NCBI RefSeq assembly: GCF_003987495.1
Contig: NZ_NGJU01000007.1
Coordinates: forward strand, 1 to 64,000
DNA: 64,000 nt
Source: Vagococcus salmoninarum
GTDB taxonomy: Bacteria; Bacillota; Bacilli; Lactobacillales; Vagococcaceae
Reading direction: 5' to 3'
Part shown: positions 38,414-48,725 of the stretch, one piece after another
Layout of the letters: each line of letters opens with the position of its first letter
Position numbering within the stretch: the stretch's first letter is position 1
The notes under the pieces: model-generated
Database searches by the model: none
Told to the model about the DNA's origin: nothing
What the model saw: only the letters and a program-made list of their open reading frames with translations
Position numbers and translations under genes: made by a program

Positions 38414-38950
38414 GTGAGCCGTATTGGTAATAAAGTAGTTATTATTCCAGCTGGTGTGACTGTCACACAGAATGGAAATGACGTAACAGTTAAAGGACCT
38501 AAAGGTGAATTAACTCGTACTTTCGTTAGTGCTATCACTATGAATATCGAAGGTAACGAAGTAACATTCTCTCGTCCAAACGACAACAAAGAAAATCGTG
38601 CATTGCATGGAACGATGCGTGCCAATTTTAACAACATGGTAATTGGTGTTAGTGAAGGGTTTGAAAAAGCACTTGAACTAATCGGGGTTGGGTACCGTGC
38701 TCAATTACAAGGATCAAAACTTGTACTTAGCGTAGGTTACTCACATCCAGTTGAGTTTGCTACACCAGAAGGAATTACAATTGAAGTTCCTGCCAACACA
38801 AAAGTTATCGTTAAGGGAGCCAACAAAGAAGTCGTTGGTGAATTAGCAGCTAACATTCGTGCCGTTCGTCCGCCTGAGCCATATAAAGGCAAAGGAATTC
38901 GCTATGAAGGCGAACACGTTCGACGCAAAGAAGGTAAAACAGGTAAATAA
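38414..38950 (+). CDS. rplF: 50S ribosomal protein L6
   Basis: 178-residue uL6 with two related domains. GTG start behind GGAGGTG. Ends with [24 protein letters not shown] in part, the conserved rRNA-binding tail. It is followed by an unusually long 122-base gap before rplR. Confidence 0.98.
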   Translation: MSRIGNKVVIIPAGVTVTQNGNDVTVKGPKGELTRTFVSAITMNIEGNEVTFSRPNDNKENRALHGTMRANFNNMVIGVSEGFEKALELIGVGYRAQLQGSKLVLSVGYSHPVEFATPEGITIEVPANTKVIVKGANKEVVGELAANIRAVRPPEPYKGKGIRYEGEHVRRKEGKTGK

Positions 38951-39072
38951 TAAGACCTTGATCCGAATAACAGCTGAGAGATTGGTCAACAATCTTTCTC
39001 GATGTTTATTCTATCTTGCTTATACGTACCGAACTGCTTAATTGCAGTATTAAAAATTAAGAGGTGACAATT
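38951..39072 (+). other. Long gap between rplF and rplR with hairpin
   Basis: 122 bases, against 2-50 for most spacers in this cluster. It contains AGAGATTG-GTCAA-CAATCTTTCT (about 38972-38996). No T-tract follows and no promoter is evident. It may be an RNA processing or regulatory site. Confidence 0.4.
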
Positions 39073-39429
39073 GTGATTTCAAAACCAGATAAAAACAAAG
39101 TACGCCAAAAGAGACATGGTCGTGTACGCGCAAAAATCTCTGGTACTGCTGAGTGCCCACGCTTGAACGTTTTCCGTTCTAACAAAAACATCTACGCGCA
39201 ACTTATTGACGACGTAGCGGGTGTGACGCTAGCAAGTGCCTCTACCTTAGATAAAGAAATTTCAGGTGGAACAAAAACTGAAACTGCTTCAGCTGTTGGC
39301 GCATTAGTCGCTAAAAAAGCAACTGAAAAAGGTATTAAAGAAGTAGTCTTTGACCGTGGTGGATACCTTTACCATGGCCGTGTAGCAGCCCTTGCGACTG
39401 CAGCTCGCGAAAACGGACTAGAATTTTAG
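39073..39429 (+). CDS. rplR: 50S ribosomal protein L18
   Basis: 118-residue uL18 that binds 5S rRNA. The GTG at 39073 is chosen ([19 protein letters not shown]): GAGGTG lies 6 bases upstream, and the longer frame would start within the ribosome site. Contains [16 protein letters not shown] and [16 protein letters not shown]. Confidence 0.97.
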   Translation: MISKPDKNKVRQKRHGRVRAKISGTAECPRLNVFRSNKNIYAQLIDDVAGVTLASASTLDKEISGGTKTETASAVGALVAKKATEKGIKEVVFDRGGYLYHGRVAALATAARENGLEF

Positions 39430-39449
39430 TAGAAGGAGGAACACCATTC

Positions 39450-39950
39450 ATGGTTTATATTGATCCAAAAGGGTTGGAATTAGAAGACCGCGTTGTTGCG
39501 ATTAACCGTGTTACAAAAGTTGTAAAAGGTGGACGTCGTTTACGTTTCGCAGCGATTGTAGTAGTTGGCGACAAAAATGGTCATGTTGGATTTGGAACAG
39601 GTAAAGCACAAGAAGTACCTGAAGCTATCCGCAAAGCAATTGAAGATGCTAAGAAAAACTTAATCGAAGTACCAATGGTTGGTTCGACAATTCCTCACGA
39701 AGTATTAGGTGTCTACAGTGGTGGACGTACTCTTATGAAACCTGCAGTAGCCGGTTCTGGAGTCGCTGCTGGTGGTCCCGTTCGTGCGATTATCGAATTA
39801 GCAGGTATTGCTGATATTACAAGTAAATCACTTGGTTCTAACACACCAATCAACGTGATCCGCGCAACAGTTGAAGGCTTATCTCGCCTAAAACGCGTTG
39901 AAGAAGTTGCGGCATTACGTGGTAAAACTGTTGAAGAAATTACAGGATAG
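39450..39950 (+). CDS. rpsE: 30S ribosomal protein S5
   Basis: 166-residue uS5 involved in decoding fidelity and mRNA unwinding. Double-stranded RNA-binding motif [19 protein letters not shown] at residues 12-30; [22 protein letters not shown] and the VAAGGPVRA loop follow. The spectinomycin loop (VTKVVKGG) is wild type. GAAGGAGG precedes the ATG. Confidence 0.98.
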   Translation: MVYIDPKGLELEDRVVAINRVTKVVKGGRRLRFAAIVVVGDKNGHVGFGTGKAQEVPEAIRKAIEDAKKNLIEVPMVGSTIPHEVLGVYSGGRTLMKPAVAGSGVAAGGPVRAIIELAGIADITSKSLGSNTPINVIRATVEGLSRLKRVEEVAALRGKTVEEITG

Positions 39951-39962
39951 GAGGACAACATA

Positions 39963-40142
39963 ATGGCTGAATTAAAAGTAACTTTAAGAAAAAGCGTTAT
40001 CGGACGTCCTCAAAACCAAAAAGATACAGTTAAAGCATTAGGTCTTGGCAAAATTAACAGTTCTGTAGTAAAAACTGCTAACGAAGCTATCAAAGGCATG
40101 ATCAACACAGTATCCCACTTAGTGGACGTTGAAGAAGTATAA
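39963..40142 (+). CDS. rpmD: 50S ribosomal protein L30
   Basis: 59-residue uL30. Starts ATG 39963 ([20 protein letters not shown]) behind ATAGGAGG, only 12 bases after rpsE, and ends VDVEEV. Contains the [15 protein letters not shown] motif (residues about 22-36). Short, but unmistakable by sequence and by its place between rpsE and rplO. Confidence 0.97.
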   Translation: MAELKVTLRKSVIGRPQNQKDTVKALGLGKINSSVVKTANEAIKGMINTVSHLVDVEEV

Positions 40143-40188
40143 TTTATTTCCAAAAGTAAGAATTACTAAAAGAGGAGGTGCCGAGTAA

Positions 40189-40629
40189 ATGAAACTTCAC
40201 GAATTACAACCTTCAGAAGGTTCAAGACACGTACGTAATCGCGTAGGTCGTGGAACTTCATCTGGTAATGGTAAAACAGCTGGCCGTGGACAAAAGGGAC
40301 AAAAATCTCGTTCAGGCGGTGGCGTACGTTTAGGCTTTGAGGGTGGACAAACTCCATTATTCATGAGACTACCAAAACGTGGATTTACTAACATTAACCG
40401 CAAAGAATACGCAGTTGTTAACTTAGATGTCCTAAATAAATTCGAAGATGGAACAGAAGTTACACCAACATTACTTGTTGAATCTGGAATCATTAAAGAT
40501 GAAATGTCAGGAATTAAAGTGTTAGCAAATGGCGAATTAACTAAGAAATTATCAGTGAAAGCTGCTAAATTTTCTAAATCAGCTCAATCAGCTATCGAAG
40601 CCGCTGGTGGTTCAATCGAGGTGATCTAA
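40189..40629 (+). CDS. rplO: 50S ribosomal protein L15
   Basis: 146-residue uL15. N-terminal glycine-rich extension [28 protein letters not shown] (partly quoted) and [17 protein letters not shown] are family hallmarks. AGAGGAGG precedes the ATG. Shares one base with the secY start (TAATG). Confidence 0.98.
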   Translation: MKLHELQPSEGSRHVRNRVGRGTSSGNGKTAGRGQKGQKSRSGGGVRLGFEGGQTPLFMRLPKRGFTNINRKEYAVVNLDVLNKFEDGTEVTPTLLVESGIIKDEMSGIKVLANGELTKKLSVKAAKFSKSAQSAIEAAGGSIEVI

Positions 40630-41936
40630 TGTTTAAACTATTAAAGGACGGATTTAAAGTGAAAGATATCCGTAATAAGATATTCTTTACACTCTTTGTC
40701 TTGTTGGCCTTCCGTATCGGAGCCCACATTACCGTTCCTGGTGTTGATGCGCGAGCATTAGCACAATTAAGTGATAACCCGCTATTTAACATGCTGAACA
40801 CAGTCAGTGGTAGTGCGATGGAACGTTTCTCATTGTTCGCAATGGGCGTATCACCGTACATTACTTCTTCGATCGTGATTCAACTGTTACAAATGGACAT
40901 TGTTCCTAAATTTGTTGAATGGTCAAAACAAGGTGAAGTTGGTCGTCGTAAATTGAATCAAGCAACACGTTATTTAACTTTAGTCCTGGGTTTTGCTCAG
41001 TCTATCGCAATAACTGCCGGCTTTAATCAATTTGCAGGCTCTGGCTTTGACTTCGTTAAAAAACCAGACATGGCAACATTTATGACAATTGGTTTAATCT
41101 TAACTGCAGGTACGATGTTTGTAACGTGGATGGGTGAACAAATTAGTGAAAAAGGTATTGGTAACGGCGTATCAATGATTATCTTTGCAGGTATTATTTC
41201 AAGATTGCCTTCTGGAATTAAAGGTCTTTATGAAGATTACTTCATTAATATCAATCCAGCAGACATCTGGAAATCTGTAATTTTCGTTATTGGTTTAATC
41301 GTTGCAGTTATCTTGATCGTGACATTTGTAACTTATGTGCAACAAGCAGAGCGAAAAATTCCAATTCAATACACTAAACGGGTTGCAGGAGCACCACAAA
41401 GTAGTTATTTACCTTTAAAAGTAAATGCAGCTGGCGTTATTCCAGTAATCTTTGCAAGCTCATTGATTTCAACACCAAGCACAATTATGCAAGTATTTGC
41501 TGCGACTAAAGGTGAGGAAACATGGTTTAAAGTGATGTCTCAATTATTTAATTATTCAACACTACCAGGTGGAATTCTTTATGTCACATTAATTATTGCA
41601 TTTACATTCTTTTATGCGTTTGTACAAGTTAATCCAGAAAAAGTCGCTGAAAACTTGCAAAAACAAGGCAGCTACATTCCATCTGTTAGACCTGGTAAAG
41701 GCACAGAAGATTATATCTCTGCGTTATTACTACGTTTAAGTTCAGTTGGTTCGATTTTCTTAGCTTTAGTTGCGATCTTACCGGTCATTGCAACAGCAGT
41801 TTTCCCTAAATTACCAGCATCGATTGGTCTTGGTGGGACGAGCTTGCTAATTGCGATTGGTGTGGCACTAGAGACTACTAAACAATTAGAAGGATTATTG
41901 ATGAAACGTCAGTATACTGGCTTCATCGTCAAGTAA
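40629..41936 (+). CDS. secY: Preprotein translocase subunit SecY
   Basis: Channel subunit of the Sec translocon, 435 residues and ten membrane segments. Motifs: GIFALGVSPYI-like SLFAMGVSPYITSSI near residue 70, ISEKGIGNGVSMIIF in the fourth segment region, VQQAERKIPIQYTKR in the cytosolic loop and NPEKVAENLQKQGSYIP. Starts on the last base of rplO. Two hairpins without T-tracts (41943-41966 and 41989-42006) lie between it and adk. Confidence 0.98.
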   Translation: MFKLLKDGFKVKDIRNKIFFTLFVLLAFRIGAHITVPGVDARALAQLSDNPLFNMLNTVSGSAMERFSLFAMGVSPYITSSIVIQLLQMDIVPKFVEWSKQGEVGRRKLNQATRYLTLVLGFAQSIAITAGFNQFAGSGFDFVKKPDMATFMTIGLILTAGTMFVTWMGEQISEKGIGNGVSMIIFAGIISRLPSGIKGLYEDYFININPADIWKSVIFVIGLIVAVILIVTFVTYVQQAERKIPIQYTKRVAGAPQSSYLPLKVNAAGVIPVIFASSLISTPSTIMQVFAATKGEETWFKVMSQLFNYSTLPGGILYVTLIIAFTFFYAFVQVNPEKVAENLQKQGSYIPSVRPGKGTEDYISALLLRLSSVGSIFLALVAILPVIATAVFPKLPASIGLGGTSLLIAIGVALETTKQLEGLLMKRQYTGFIVK

Positions 41937-41942
41937 GAGGTC

Positions 41943-42006
41943 AGTGTTGAGGGTTGCCTCAGCACTAGCTCGAACTTAATTTAGGGTCAGAACTTTCCGG
42001 AGTTCT
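41943..42006 (+). other. Two hairpins between secY and adk
   Basis: AGTGTTGAGG-GTTG-CCTCAGCACT (41943-41966) and AGAACT-TTCCGG-AGTTCT (41989-42006), both just ahead of the adk ribosome site. No T-tracts, so they are more likely mRNA stability or processing elements than terminators. Confidence 0.5.
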
Positions 42007-42029
42007 TGATACTTAGGAGGACACAACGT

Positions 42030-42680
42030 ATGAATCTCATTATAATGGGGCTGCCTGGAGCTGGCAAAGGGACTCAAGCAGAACGTATCATTGATGCTTA
42101 CGGCATTCCGCATATTTCGACTGGAGATATGTTTCGCGATGCGATGAAGAACGAAACAGCTTTAGGATTAGAAGCAAAATCCTATATTGATAAGGGAGCG
42201 TTAGTTCCAGATGATGTAACAAATGGTATTGTGAGAGATCGTTTAGCAGAGCCTGATACAAAAGCAGGTTTTCTCTTAGATGGCTTCCCACGTACAATTG
42301 ATCAAACAAATGCTCTAGAAGAAATTCTAACTAGTTTGAACAAAAAAATTGATGCCGTAATCAATATACACGTAAAAGAAGATGTTTTAATTGAACGTCT
42401 AGCTGGTCGATTTATTTGTCGGACATGTGGGGCAACCTATCATAAAGTAAATAATCAACCAAAAGTTGAAGGAACATGTGATCGATGTGGTGGACATGAT
42501 TTCTACCAACGAGAAGATGATAAACCTGAAACCGTGAAGAATCGTTTAGCTGTCAACATTGAGGGCAGTGCACCGATTTTAGACTTCTATGAAAAAGCAG
42601 ACCTTTTACACACAATCGATGGAAATCGCGAAATAGATTCCGTCTTCCTTGATGTGAAAACAATCATCGAAGAAATCTAG
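42030..42680 (+). CDS. adk: Adenylate kinase (zinc-LID type)
   Basis: 216-residue kinase that converts AMP + ATP to 2 ADP. P-loop [10 protein letters not shown] (7-16), AMP-binding [14 protein letters not shown], and a LID domain with four cysteines (130, 133, 150, 153) that bind zinc, as in Gram-positive enzymes. The ATG at 42030 follows TTAGGAGG; a longer in-frame start has no ribosome site. Confidence 0.98.
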   Translation: MNLIIMGLPGAGKGTQAERIIDAYGIPHISTGDMFRDAMKNETALGLEAKSYIDKGALVPDDVTNGIVRDRLAEPDTKAGFLLDGFPRTIDQTNALEEILTSLNKKIDAVINIHVKEDVLIERLAGRFICRTCGATYHKVNNQPKVEGTCDRCGGHDFYQREDDKPETVKNRLAVNIEGSAPILDFYEKADLLHTIDGNREIDSVFLDVKTIIEEI

Positions 42681-42789
42681 TTTTTCTCAGCCGAGTATAG
42701 TAACGACTAAACTTGTAAAAGAGGGCCTTGGCAATCCTATGATTGTGTAACAAATTATGAATCAGAACCTTTTAAATCAGGAAACTCTG

Positions 42790-42798
42790 TGGTATAAT
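42790..42798 (+). promoter_or_regulatory. Internal promoter upstream of infA (extended -10)
   Basis: TGGTATAAT is a perfect extended -10; no clear -35 is present. It lies within the spc-alpha cluster about 90 bases before infA and could give infA-rpmJ-rpsM-rpsK-rpoA-rplQ a separate transcript. Confidence 0.6.
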
Positions 42799-42819
42799 TT
42801 GTAGGTTGAGGTGTTTTTT

Positions 42820-42848
42820 GGTGGAACAGTTGTCCCACCGATTTTTTA
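42820..42848 (+). terminator. Terminator-like hairpin between adk and infA
   Basis: GGTGGAAC-AGTT-GTCCCACC (one mismatch) followed by GATTTTTT, placed between the internal promoter and infA. It may terminate upstream transcripts or attenuate the new one. Confidence 0.6.
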
Positions 42849-42888
42849 TCGTGTGAAAACACGAAACAAGTATAAGGAGGTACTATGT

Positions 42889-43253
<365 letters not shown>

Positions 43254-43272
43254 TTAGGAGGTGTAGCATATA

Positions 43273-43638
43273 ATGGCTCGTATTGCAGGAGTAGATATCC
43301 CTCGTGACAAGCGTGTAGTTATCTCATTAACATATATTTATGGAATGGGAAAAACAACTGCACAAAAAGTCTTAGCGAATGCTGGAGTATCTGAGGAAAT
43401 TCGTGTACGTGAATTAACGAATGATCAATTAGATAAAATCCGTGCAGAAGTGGATAAATTAAAAGTTGAAGGCGATCTTCGTCGTGAAACAAACTTAAAC
43501 ATCAAACGTTTAATGGAAATCGGTTCATACCGTGGCATCCGTCACCGTCGTGGATTACCAACTCGTGGACAAAACACGAAAAACAACGCCCGTACCCGTA
43601 AAGGTAAGGCAAAAGCAATTGCAGGTAAGAAAAAATAA
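43273..43638 (+). CDS. rpsM: 30S ribosomal protein S13
   Basis: 121-residue uS13 of the 30S head, contacting P-site tRNA and 50S. Begins [23 protein letters not shown] and holds [28 protein letters not shown] (partly quoted). TTAGGAGG precedes the ATG. Confidence 0.98.
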   Translation: MARIAGVDIPRDKRVVISLTYIYGMGKTTAQKVLANAGVSEEIRVRELTNDQLDKIRAEVDKLKVEGDLRRETNLNIKRLMEIGSYRGIRHRRGLPTRGQNTKNNARTRKGKAKAIAGKKK

Positions 43639-43671
43639 TTAAATAATCGAAGTGAAGGAGGTTAGAACTTC

Positions 43672-44061
43672 ATGGTAGCAAAAAAAGTTAGCAGAAAACG
43701 TCGTGTTAAAAAGAATATTGAGACTGGGATTGCACATATCCACTCAACATTTAACAATACAATCGTGATGATCACAGATTCTCACGGAAATGCTCTTGCA
43801 TGGTCATCAGCAGGTGCGTTAGGCTTTAAAGGCAGTAAAAAATCTACACCTTTTGCGGCTCAAATGGCAGCAGAAGCAGCAGCTAAAGCTGCAATGGAAC
43901 ATGGTTTGAAAATTTGTGATGTTACAGTTAAAGGACCAGGTTCAGGACGTGAAGCAGCAATTCGTTCATTACAAGCAACGGGATTAGAAGTGACAGCAAT
44001 TCGTGACGTCACTCCAGTTCCTCATAATGGATGTCGCCCTCCAAAACGCCGTCGTGTTTAA
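43672..44061 (+). CDS. rpsK: 30S ribosomal protein S11
   Basis: 129-residue uS11 of the platform. Contains [15 protein letters not shown] and the C-terminal [19 protein letters not shown], including the Asn-Gly pair that forms isoaspartate in E. coli. GAAGGAGG precedes the ATG. Confidence 0.98.
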   Translation: MVAKKVSRKRRVKKNIETGIAHIHSTFNNTIVMITDSHGNALAWSSAGALGFKGSKKSTPFAAQMAAEAAAKAAMEHGLKICDVTVKGPGSGREAAIRSLQATGLEVTAIRDVTPVPHNGCRPPKRRRV

Positions 44062-44143
44062 TGAGCGTCTTTCATTTTGAGAGTGAACTTAACAGCGTCA
44101 TTGAGCAAAACACTTTTCGTTTTGAAAGGGGTATAGATAAGAA

Positions 44144-45082
44144 ATGATTGAATTTGAAAAACCAAGAATCACCAAAATTGATGAAGATAGAGATTATGGC
44201 AAGTTCGTGATCGAGCCTCTTGAAAGAGGGTACGGGACTACTTTAGGTAATTCTCTCCGTCGTATTTTATTATCTTCTTTACCAGGAGCAGCAATTACTA
44301 GCCTGCAAATTGATGGTGTCTTACATGAATTCTCAGCTGTTAAAGGCGTACGAGAAGACGTTACCCAAATCATTTTGAACATAAAAGGGTTAGCTTTGAA
44401 ACTGTACACTGAAGAAGAAAAATCCCTAGAAATCGACGTTACAGGTCCTGCGATTGTTACCGCTGGTGACATTATCACAGACAGTGATGTTGAAATCTTG
44501 AACAAAGATTTACACATTTGTAGCGTTGCTGAAGGAGCTACTTTTCATGCCCGTTTAATGGTTAAACCAGGCCGCGGTTATGTGCAAGCAGACGAAAACA
44601 AAAAAGAAGATATGCCGATCGGTGTATTACCTGTTGATTCAATCTACACACCAGTTCGCCGTGTTAACTACCAAGTAGAAAACACTCGTGTTGGTCGTCG
44701 TGATGATTTCGACAAATTAACATTGGAAGTATGGTCAGACGGCTCCATCATGCCACAAGAAGCGATCAGCTTAGCGGCGAAAATTTTGACTGAGCATCTA
44801 GATATCTTTGTTAACTTAACTGATGAAGCAAAAAATGCTGAAATCATGGTTGAAAAAGAAGAAACTCAGAAAGAAAAAATGTTGGAAATGACTATCGAAG
44901 AATTAGACTTGTCAGTACGTTCATACAACTGTCTGAAACGTGCCGGTATTAATACCGTACAAGAACTAACGGATAAATCTGAACCAGAAATGATCAAAGT
45001 ACGTAACTTAGGACGCAAATCATTAGAGGAAGTTAAAAACAAACTCGATGACTTAGGCTTAGGTTTACGCCAAGATGATTAA
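44144..45082 (+). CDS. rpoA: RNA polymerase alpha subunit
   Basis: 312-residue alpha subunit. N-terminal dimerisation domain (residues 1-230: [23 protein letters not shown]), linker, and C-terminal domain from about 245 with [22 protein letters not shown] and [12 protein letters not shown], which contacts UP elements and regulators. GAAAGGGG precedes the ATG. 82 bases after rpsK. Confidence 0.98.
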   Translation: MIEFEKPRITKIDEDRDYGKFVIEPLERGYGTTLGNSLRRILLSSLPGAAITSLQIDGVLHEFSAVKGVREDVTQIILNIKGLALKLYTEEEKSLEIDVTGPAIVTAGDIITDSDVEILNKDLHICSVAEGATFHARLMVKPGRGYVQADENKKEDMPIGVLPVDSIYTPVRRVNYQVENTRVGRRDDFDKLTLEVWSDGSIMPQEAISLAAKILTEHLDIFVNLTDEAKNAEIMVEKEETQKEKMLEMTIEELDLSVRSYNCLKRAGINTVQELTDKSEPEMIKVRNLGRKSLEEVKNKLDDLGLGLRQDD

Positions 45083-45174
45083 ACTTTCTTAAAGGGAAGG
45101 ACCTTATTTTAAAAGTTTTTGACTTAAAAAATAGTGGACTCCAAACCTATTTACTTTAAAGGAGGAAAACTAAC

Positions 45175-45555
45175 GTGAGCTATCGTAAATTAGGACGCAC
45201 TAGCAGTCAACGTAAAGCTATGTTGCGCGACTTAACGACAGACTTAATCATTAACGAGAAAATCGTTACAACTGAAGCACGTGCTAAAGAAGTACGTTCA
45301 ACAGCTGAAAAAATGATTACTTTAGGAAAACGTGGCGATCTTCATGCTCGTCGTCAAGCAGCATCTTTCGTAAGAAATGAAGTTGCCGATGTACGTGAAG
45401 AAAACGACAAGATTGTAGTAGAAACTGCATTACAAAAATTATTCAGTGATATTGCACCTCGTTACGCAGAACGCAATGGTGGTTATACTCGTATTTTAAA
45501 AACAGAACCACGTCGCGGAGACGCAGCACAAATGGTTATCCTAGAACTTGTCTAA
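45175..45555 (+). CDS. rplQ: 50S ribosomal protein L17
   Basis: 126-residue bL17. GTG start behind AAAGGAGG ([22 protein letters not shown]). [25 protein letters not shown] is the family C-terminus, quoted in part. Last gene of the S10-spc-alpha cluster. Confidence 0.98.
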   Translation: MSYRKLGRTSSQRKAMLRDLTTDLIINEKIVTTEARAKEVRSTAEKMITLGKRGDLHARRQAASFVRNEVADVREENDKIVVETALQKLFSDIAPRYAERNGGYTRILKTEPRRGDAAQMVILELV

Positions 45556-45573
45556 AATCAATAACTATACCAT

Positions 45574-45695
45574 CACTTTATAGATGATTCACTTTAGAGT
45601 GTTATGATGTTGGAGTCTAAGACTCCGAGTCTAGCTCGTCGCATCTCCTTAGTCGTAAGACTAGGGAGCATGCACTCATCATAAAGTGTTTTTTT
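45574..45695 (+). terminator. Large multi-arm terminator of the ribosomal cluster
   Basis: Outer stem CACTTTAT (45574-45581) with ATAAAGTG (45681-45688) followed by TTTTTTT; an alternative outer stem is TTATGATG (45602-45609) with CATCATAA (45677-45684). Inside are GGAGTC-TAA-GACTCC (45612-45626) and GCATCTCCTTAGTC-GTAA-GACTAGGGAGCATGC (45641-45673). Together they form a branched structure of about 120 bases. Confidence 0.75.
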
Positions 45696-45805
45696 GTATA
45701 AAAAACTAAGTTGTACGGCTAATCCAGAAAAAGATTAGACGTTTATTTTTTTATCCAAAGAAATCCAAGTCAAAGGTGGCGATAGTCACTTTTCAAGGGT
45801 CTCTA

Positions 45806-45814
45806 TGCTATAAT
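45806..45814 (+). promoter_or_regulatory. Extended -10 promoter upstream of the ecf operon
   Basis: TGCTATAAT is a perfect extended -10 element; the -35 position shows only TCACTT. The start site would be near 45821, some 270 bases before ecfA1. Confidence 0.55.
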
Positions 45815-45820
45815 AAGAAG

Positions 45821-46011
45821 CAGTTAAGTAGTCAAGACACCTTTAAGATTACTACTAGTAACAATTACTAAAACTAATTGATAAAAAGGCTAATTTCGGC
45901 TTATTAGATTGAAAAAATCCCTTTTTTTTGTTAGTGTTAAACGTATAATGGCTTAATTAGACTGAAATTGATCATGCAGAAGCTGACAGTTTGTGTTAGC
46001 TTTTCTTTTTT
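45821..46011 (+). ncRNA. Candidate small RNA or regulated leader ahead of ecfA1
   Basis: A promoter at 45806-45814 and an intrinsic terminator AAGCTGACA-GTTTG-TGTTAGCTT followed by TTCTTTTTT (45980-46011) bracket about 190 bases without any reading frame. Inside are CTAAT-TTCGGCTT-ATTAG (45890-45907) and AT-rich tracts. Either a free-standing RNA or an attenuated leader of the ecf operon would fit; I do not recognise a known riboswitch. Between the terminator and ecfA1, AGTCAT/ATGACT (46012-46017 and 46054-46059) enclose an inner TAAGG-TAA-CCCTTA hairpin. Confidence 0.4.
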
Positions 46012-46092
46012 AGTCATCATTAAGGTAACCCTTAGTTAGTAAAGCCGTGAGTAATGACTGTAACGACTGATTAAATATAGAGAGGTAAGTTC

Positions 46093-46932
46093 ATGGAGCC
46101 AATTATAGAATTAAATAAAATCAGTTTCAAATACCAAGAAGATCAACCTGAAAAAGCTTTAAATGATGTTTCTTTTACGATTAATCGGGGAGATTGGGTA
46201 GCAATTATCGGCCATAACGGTTCCGGTAAATCAACTTTAGCAAAAACAATCAATGGCTTAATCTTACCAAGTTCTGGTGAGGTGACTGTCGGTGGTTTAG
46301 TTTTGAATGAAGAAAATGTTTGGAATATCCGCAAAAAAATCGGCATGGTGTTCCAAAACCCTGATAACCAATTCGTCGGTTCAACAGTGGAAGACGACGT
46401 GGCCTTTGGTTTAGAAAACCAAGGAATCCCCCGGGAAGAAATGGTCGAACGAGTAACGAATGCTTTAGAAACGGTTCGAATGAGTGAGTTTAAAACGAAA
46501 GAACCAGCCCGCTTATCTGGGGGACAAAAACAACGAGTCGCCATTGCTGGTGTCGTTGCATTAAGCCCAGATGTGATTATTTTAGATGAAGCTACAAGTA
46601 TGCTTGATCCGAAAGGTCGTTTAGAAGTAATTTCAACGATCCAAGGACTAAAACAAGCTAAGAATTTAACGGTTATTTCAATTACTCATGACATCGATGA
46701 AGCAGCTAATGCTAATCGAGTCTTTGTTATGAAAGGCGGGGAATTAGTTCAAGATGGCACGCCGGAAGAAATTTTTTCAACAGGTGCGGACTTAATCGAA
46801 ATGGGCTTAGACTTGCCTTTTCCAGAAAAGTTAAAAATTGAGTTAGCCTCTTTAGGTGTGACTGTACCAACAGACTATATGTCTGAAGAAGGGATGGTGG
46901 ATTGGCTATGGACATCCGCTTTGAACAAGTAG
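46093..46932 (+). CDS. ecfA1: ECF transporter ATPase EcfA1
   Basis: 279-residue ATPase of the energy-coupling factor module that powers uptake of vitamins through exchangeable S-components. Walker [11 protein letters not shown]-loop [24 protein letters not shown], signature [13 protein letters not shown] and Walker [10 protein letters not shown] (EcfA1 form). AGAGAGG precedes the ATG. It overlaps ecfA2 by 25 bases. No S-component gene is adjacent, as expected for a group II (shared) module. Confidence 0.95.
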   Translation: MEPIIELNKISFKYQEDQPEKALNDVSFTINRGDWVAIIGHNGSGKSTLAKTINGLILPSSGEVTVGGLVLNEENVWNIRKKIGMVFQNPDNQFVGSTVEDDVAFGLENQGIPREEMVERVTNALETVRMSEFKTKEPARLSGGQKQRVAIAGVVALSPDVIILDEATSMLDPKGRLEVISTIQGLKQAKNLTVISITHDIDEAANANRVFVMKGGELVQDGTPEEIFSTGADLIEMGLDLPFPEKLKIELASLGVTVPTDYMSEEGMVDWLWTSALNK

Positions 46933-47777
46933 GGTTTACTTATCAACCTCAGACCCCTTTCCAACACCGGGCCTTAATCGACATTGATTTGGAGATTAAA
47001 GCAGGTAGCTACACTGGGATTGTTGGTCATACTGGGAGTGGTAAATCGACATTGTTACAACATTTAAATGCTTTAGTTAAACCAACAGAAGGTAAAGTCA
47101 TCATCGGCGAACGGGAAATTTTACCAACAACGAACAACAAGAATTTAAAAAGCATCCGCAAGCAAGTAGGGATTGTCTTCCAATTTCCAGAAGCTCAACT
47201 CTTTGAAGAAACGGTGGCTCGAGATATTGCTTTTGGGCCGAAAAACTTTGGTGTGCCAGCAGAACGCTGCCAAGAAATCGTCAAAGAAACCTTAGAAATG
47301 GTTGGTCTTGATGAAAGTTACATGGAACGCTCCCCCTTTGAGCTCTCTGGTGGTCAGATGCGCCGAGTAGCGATTGCTGGTGTTCTAGCCATGGAACCGG
47401 AAGTCTTAGTCTTAGACGAGCCTACAGCCGGCTTAGATCCCCAAGGGCGCTTGGAGATGTTAGAAATGTTTGATCGCCTTCATAAAGAACGGGGAATGAC
47501 CATCGTCTTAGTGACTCACGTCATGGACGATGTGGCGAACTATGCTGACTATGTGATTGTCCTTGAAAATGGCACCGTCGTGAAGCAAGGTGGGCCCCGG
47601 GAAGTCTTTGCTGATGTCGAATGGTTAAAAGACAAACAATTAGGAGTGCCAACTGCCACGGAGTTTGCTAAAAAACTTCAAGACAAAGGCTTTATCTTTG
47701 ATGAGTTACCTTTAACAACGAAAGAACTGGCTCAAGTCTTAGTAGCCAATGCTAGTAAAGTAGGTGATGGCGAATGA
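46908..47777 (+). CDS. ecfA2: ECF transporter ATPase EcfA2
   Basis: 289-residue second ATPase of the ECF module; it pairs with EcfA1 on EcfT. Walker [11 protein letters not shown]-loop [24 protein letters not shown], signature [13 protein letters not shown], Walker [13 protein letters not shown] 46908 is preferred over an in-frame TTG six bases earlier; GGATGGTGG within ecfA1 serves as ribosome site. Overlaps ecfT by 4 bases. Confidence 0.95.
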   Translation: MDIRFEQVGFTYQPQTPFQHRALIDIDLEIKAGSYTGIVGHTGSGKSTLLQHLNALVKPTEGKVIIGEREILPTTNNKNLKSIRKQVGIVFQFPEAQLFEETVARDIAFGPKNFGVPAERCQEIVKETLEMVGLDESYMERSPFELSGGQMRRVAIAGVLAMEPEVLVLDEPTAGLDPQGRLEMLEMFDRLHKERGMTIVLVTHVMDDVANYADYVIVLENGTVVKQGGPREVFADVEWLKDKQLGVPTATEFAKKLQDKGFIFDELPLTTKELAQVLVANASKVGDGE

Positions 47778-48571
47778 TGGATAAATTAATCTTTGGGCGT
47801 TTCATTCCAGGCGACTCAGTCATTCATAACATGGACCCGCGAGCAAAACTGTTAGCAAGTTTTTACTTTATTGGGATCATTTTCTTATGTAATAACTGGC
47901 AGTCCTACTTACTGATGTTTGCTTTTACTTTAGGTGTGATAGTTTTATCAAAAGTCAGCGTTAAATTCTTCATTCGAGGAGTTAAACCTTTAATTTGGTT
48001 GATCCTCTTTACGGTCATCTTACAAGTTCTCTTTACTCGTGGTGGAACTGTCTACTTTGAGTGGGGAATTATTAGTTTAACTCAATTTGGTTTGATGAAC
48101 GGGGCCTTTATTTTCTGTCGCTTCGTCTTAATCATTTTTATGTCAACCTTGTTAACGTTAACGACACCGCCTTTAGCTTTGTCAGATGCGATTGAGTATT
48201 TACTGCGACCTTTAAAAGTCCTGAAATTCCCAGCCCATGAAGTCTCATTAATGTTATCGATCGCTTTGCGTTTCGTGCCAACGTTAATGGATGAAACTGA
48301 AAAAATCATGAACGCTCAACGAGCTCGTGGTGTAGATTTCGGTGAAGGCAACTTAGCCCAAAAAATGAAAGCCATCGTCCCTTTGTTAATTCCGCTGTTT
48401 GTCAGTAGTTTTAACCGAGCAGAAGATTTAGCCATTGCGATGGAAGCTCGTGGCTACCAAGGTGGGGAAGGTCGGACGAAGTACCGAGTCCTTCACTGGC
48501 AATTTAAAGACACACTTGTGATTTTTGTCTTTGCCATCTTAACTGTGGCGCTAGTCTTTTTAAGATATTAA
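47774..48571 (+). CDS. ecfT: ECF transporter transmembrane protein EcfT
   Basis: 265-residue membrane scaffold joining the two ATPases to S-components. About five hydrophobic segments in the N-terminal half and C-terminal part, and the two coupling-helix motifs with Ala-Arg-Gly: [13 protein letters not shown] (about 178-190) and [15 protein letters not shown] (about 217-231). Starts in a 4-base overlap with ecfA2 and completes the operon. Confidence 0.95.
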   Translation: MMDKLIFGRFIPGDSVIHNMDPRAKLLASFYFIGIIFLCNNWQSYLLMFAFTLGVIVLSKVSVKFFIRGVKPLIWLILFTVILQVLFTRGGTVYFEWGIISLTQFGLMNGAFIFCRFVLIIFMSTLLTLTTPPLALSDAIEYLLRPLKVLKFPAHEVSLMLSIALRFVPTLMDETEKIMNAQRARGVDFGEGNLAQKMKAIVPLLIPLFVSSFNRAEDLAIAMEARGYQGGEGRTKYRVLHWQFKDTLVIFVFAILTVALVFLRY

Positions 48572-48631
48572 CATCCTAGTATCAAGGAACGATAAATACA
48601 CGGCAGCTAAAAGTGTCTGCCTGACTTACTT

Positions 48632-48675
48632 AACAGCGCCCTCCTCTCTATTACAACGAGGCTGGGGCGTTGTTT
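48632..48675 (+). terminator. Terminator between ecfT and truA
   Basis: AACAGCGCCC..CTC-loop-GAG..GGGGCGTTGTTT: GC-rich stem with short T-tract. truA follows 50 bases later in the same direction, so read-through may occur. Confidence 0.6.
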
Positions 48676-48725
48676 CCAATTAGTCAGAAGCTAGCCTTTT
48701 AGTCAGCCTTTTAAGGAGAATAAAG

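Noticed and set aside
45940-45950. Second promoter (TATAAT at 45944-45949) for ecfA1
   Set aside because: No -35 at proper distance and a terminator 30 bases downstream; not convincing as the ecf promoter.
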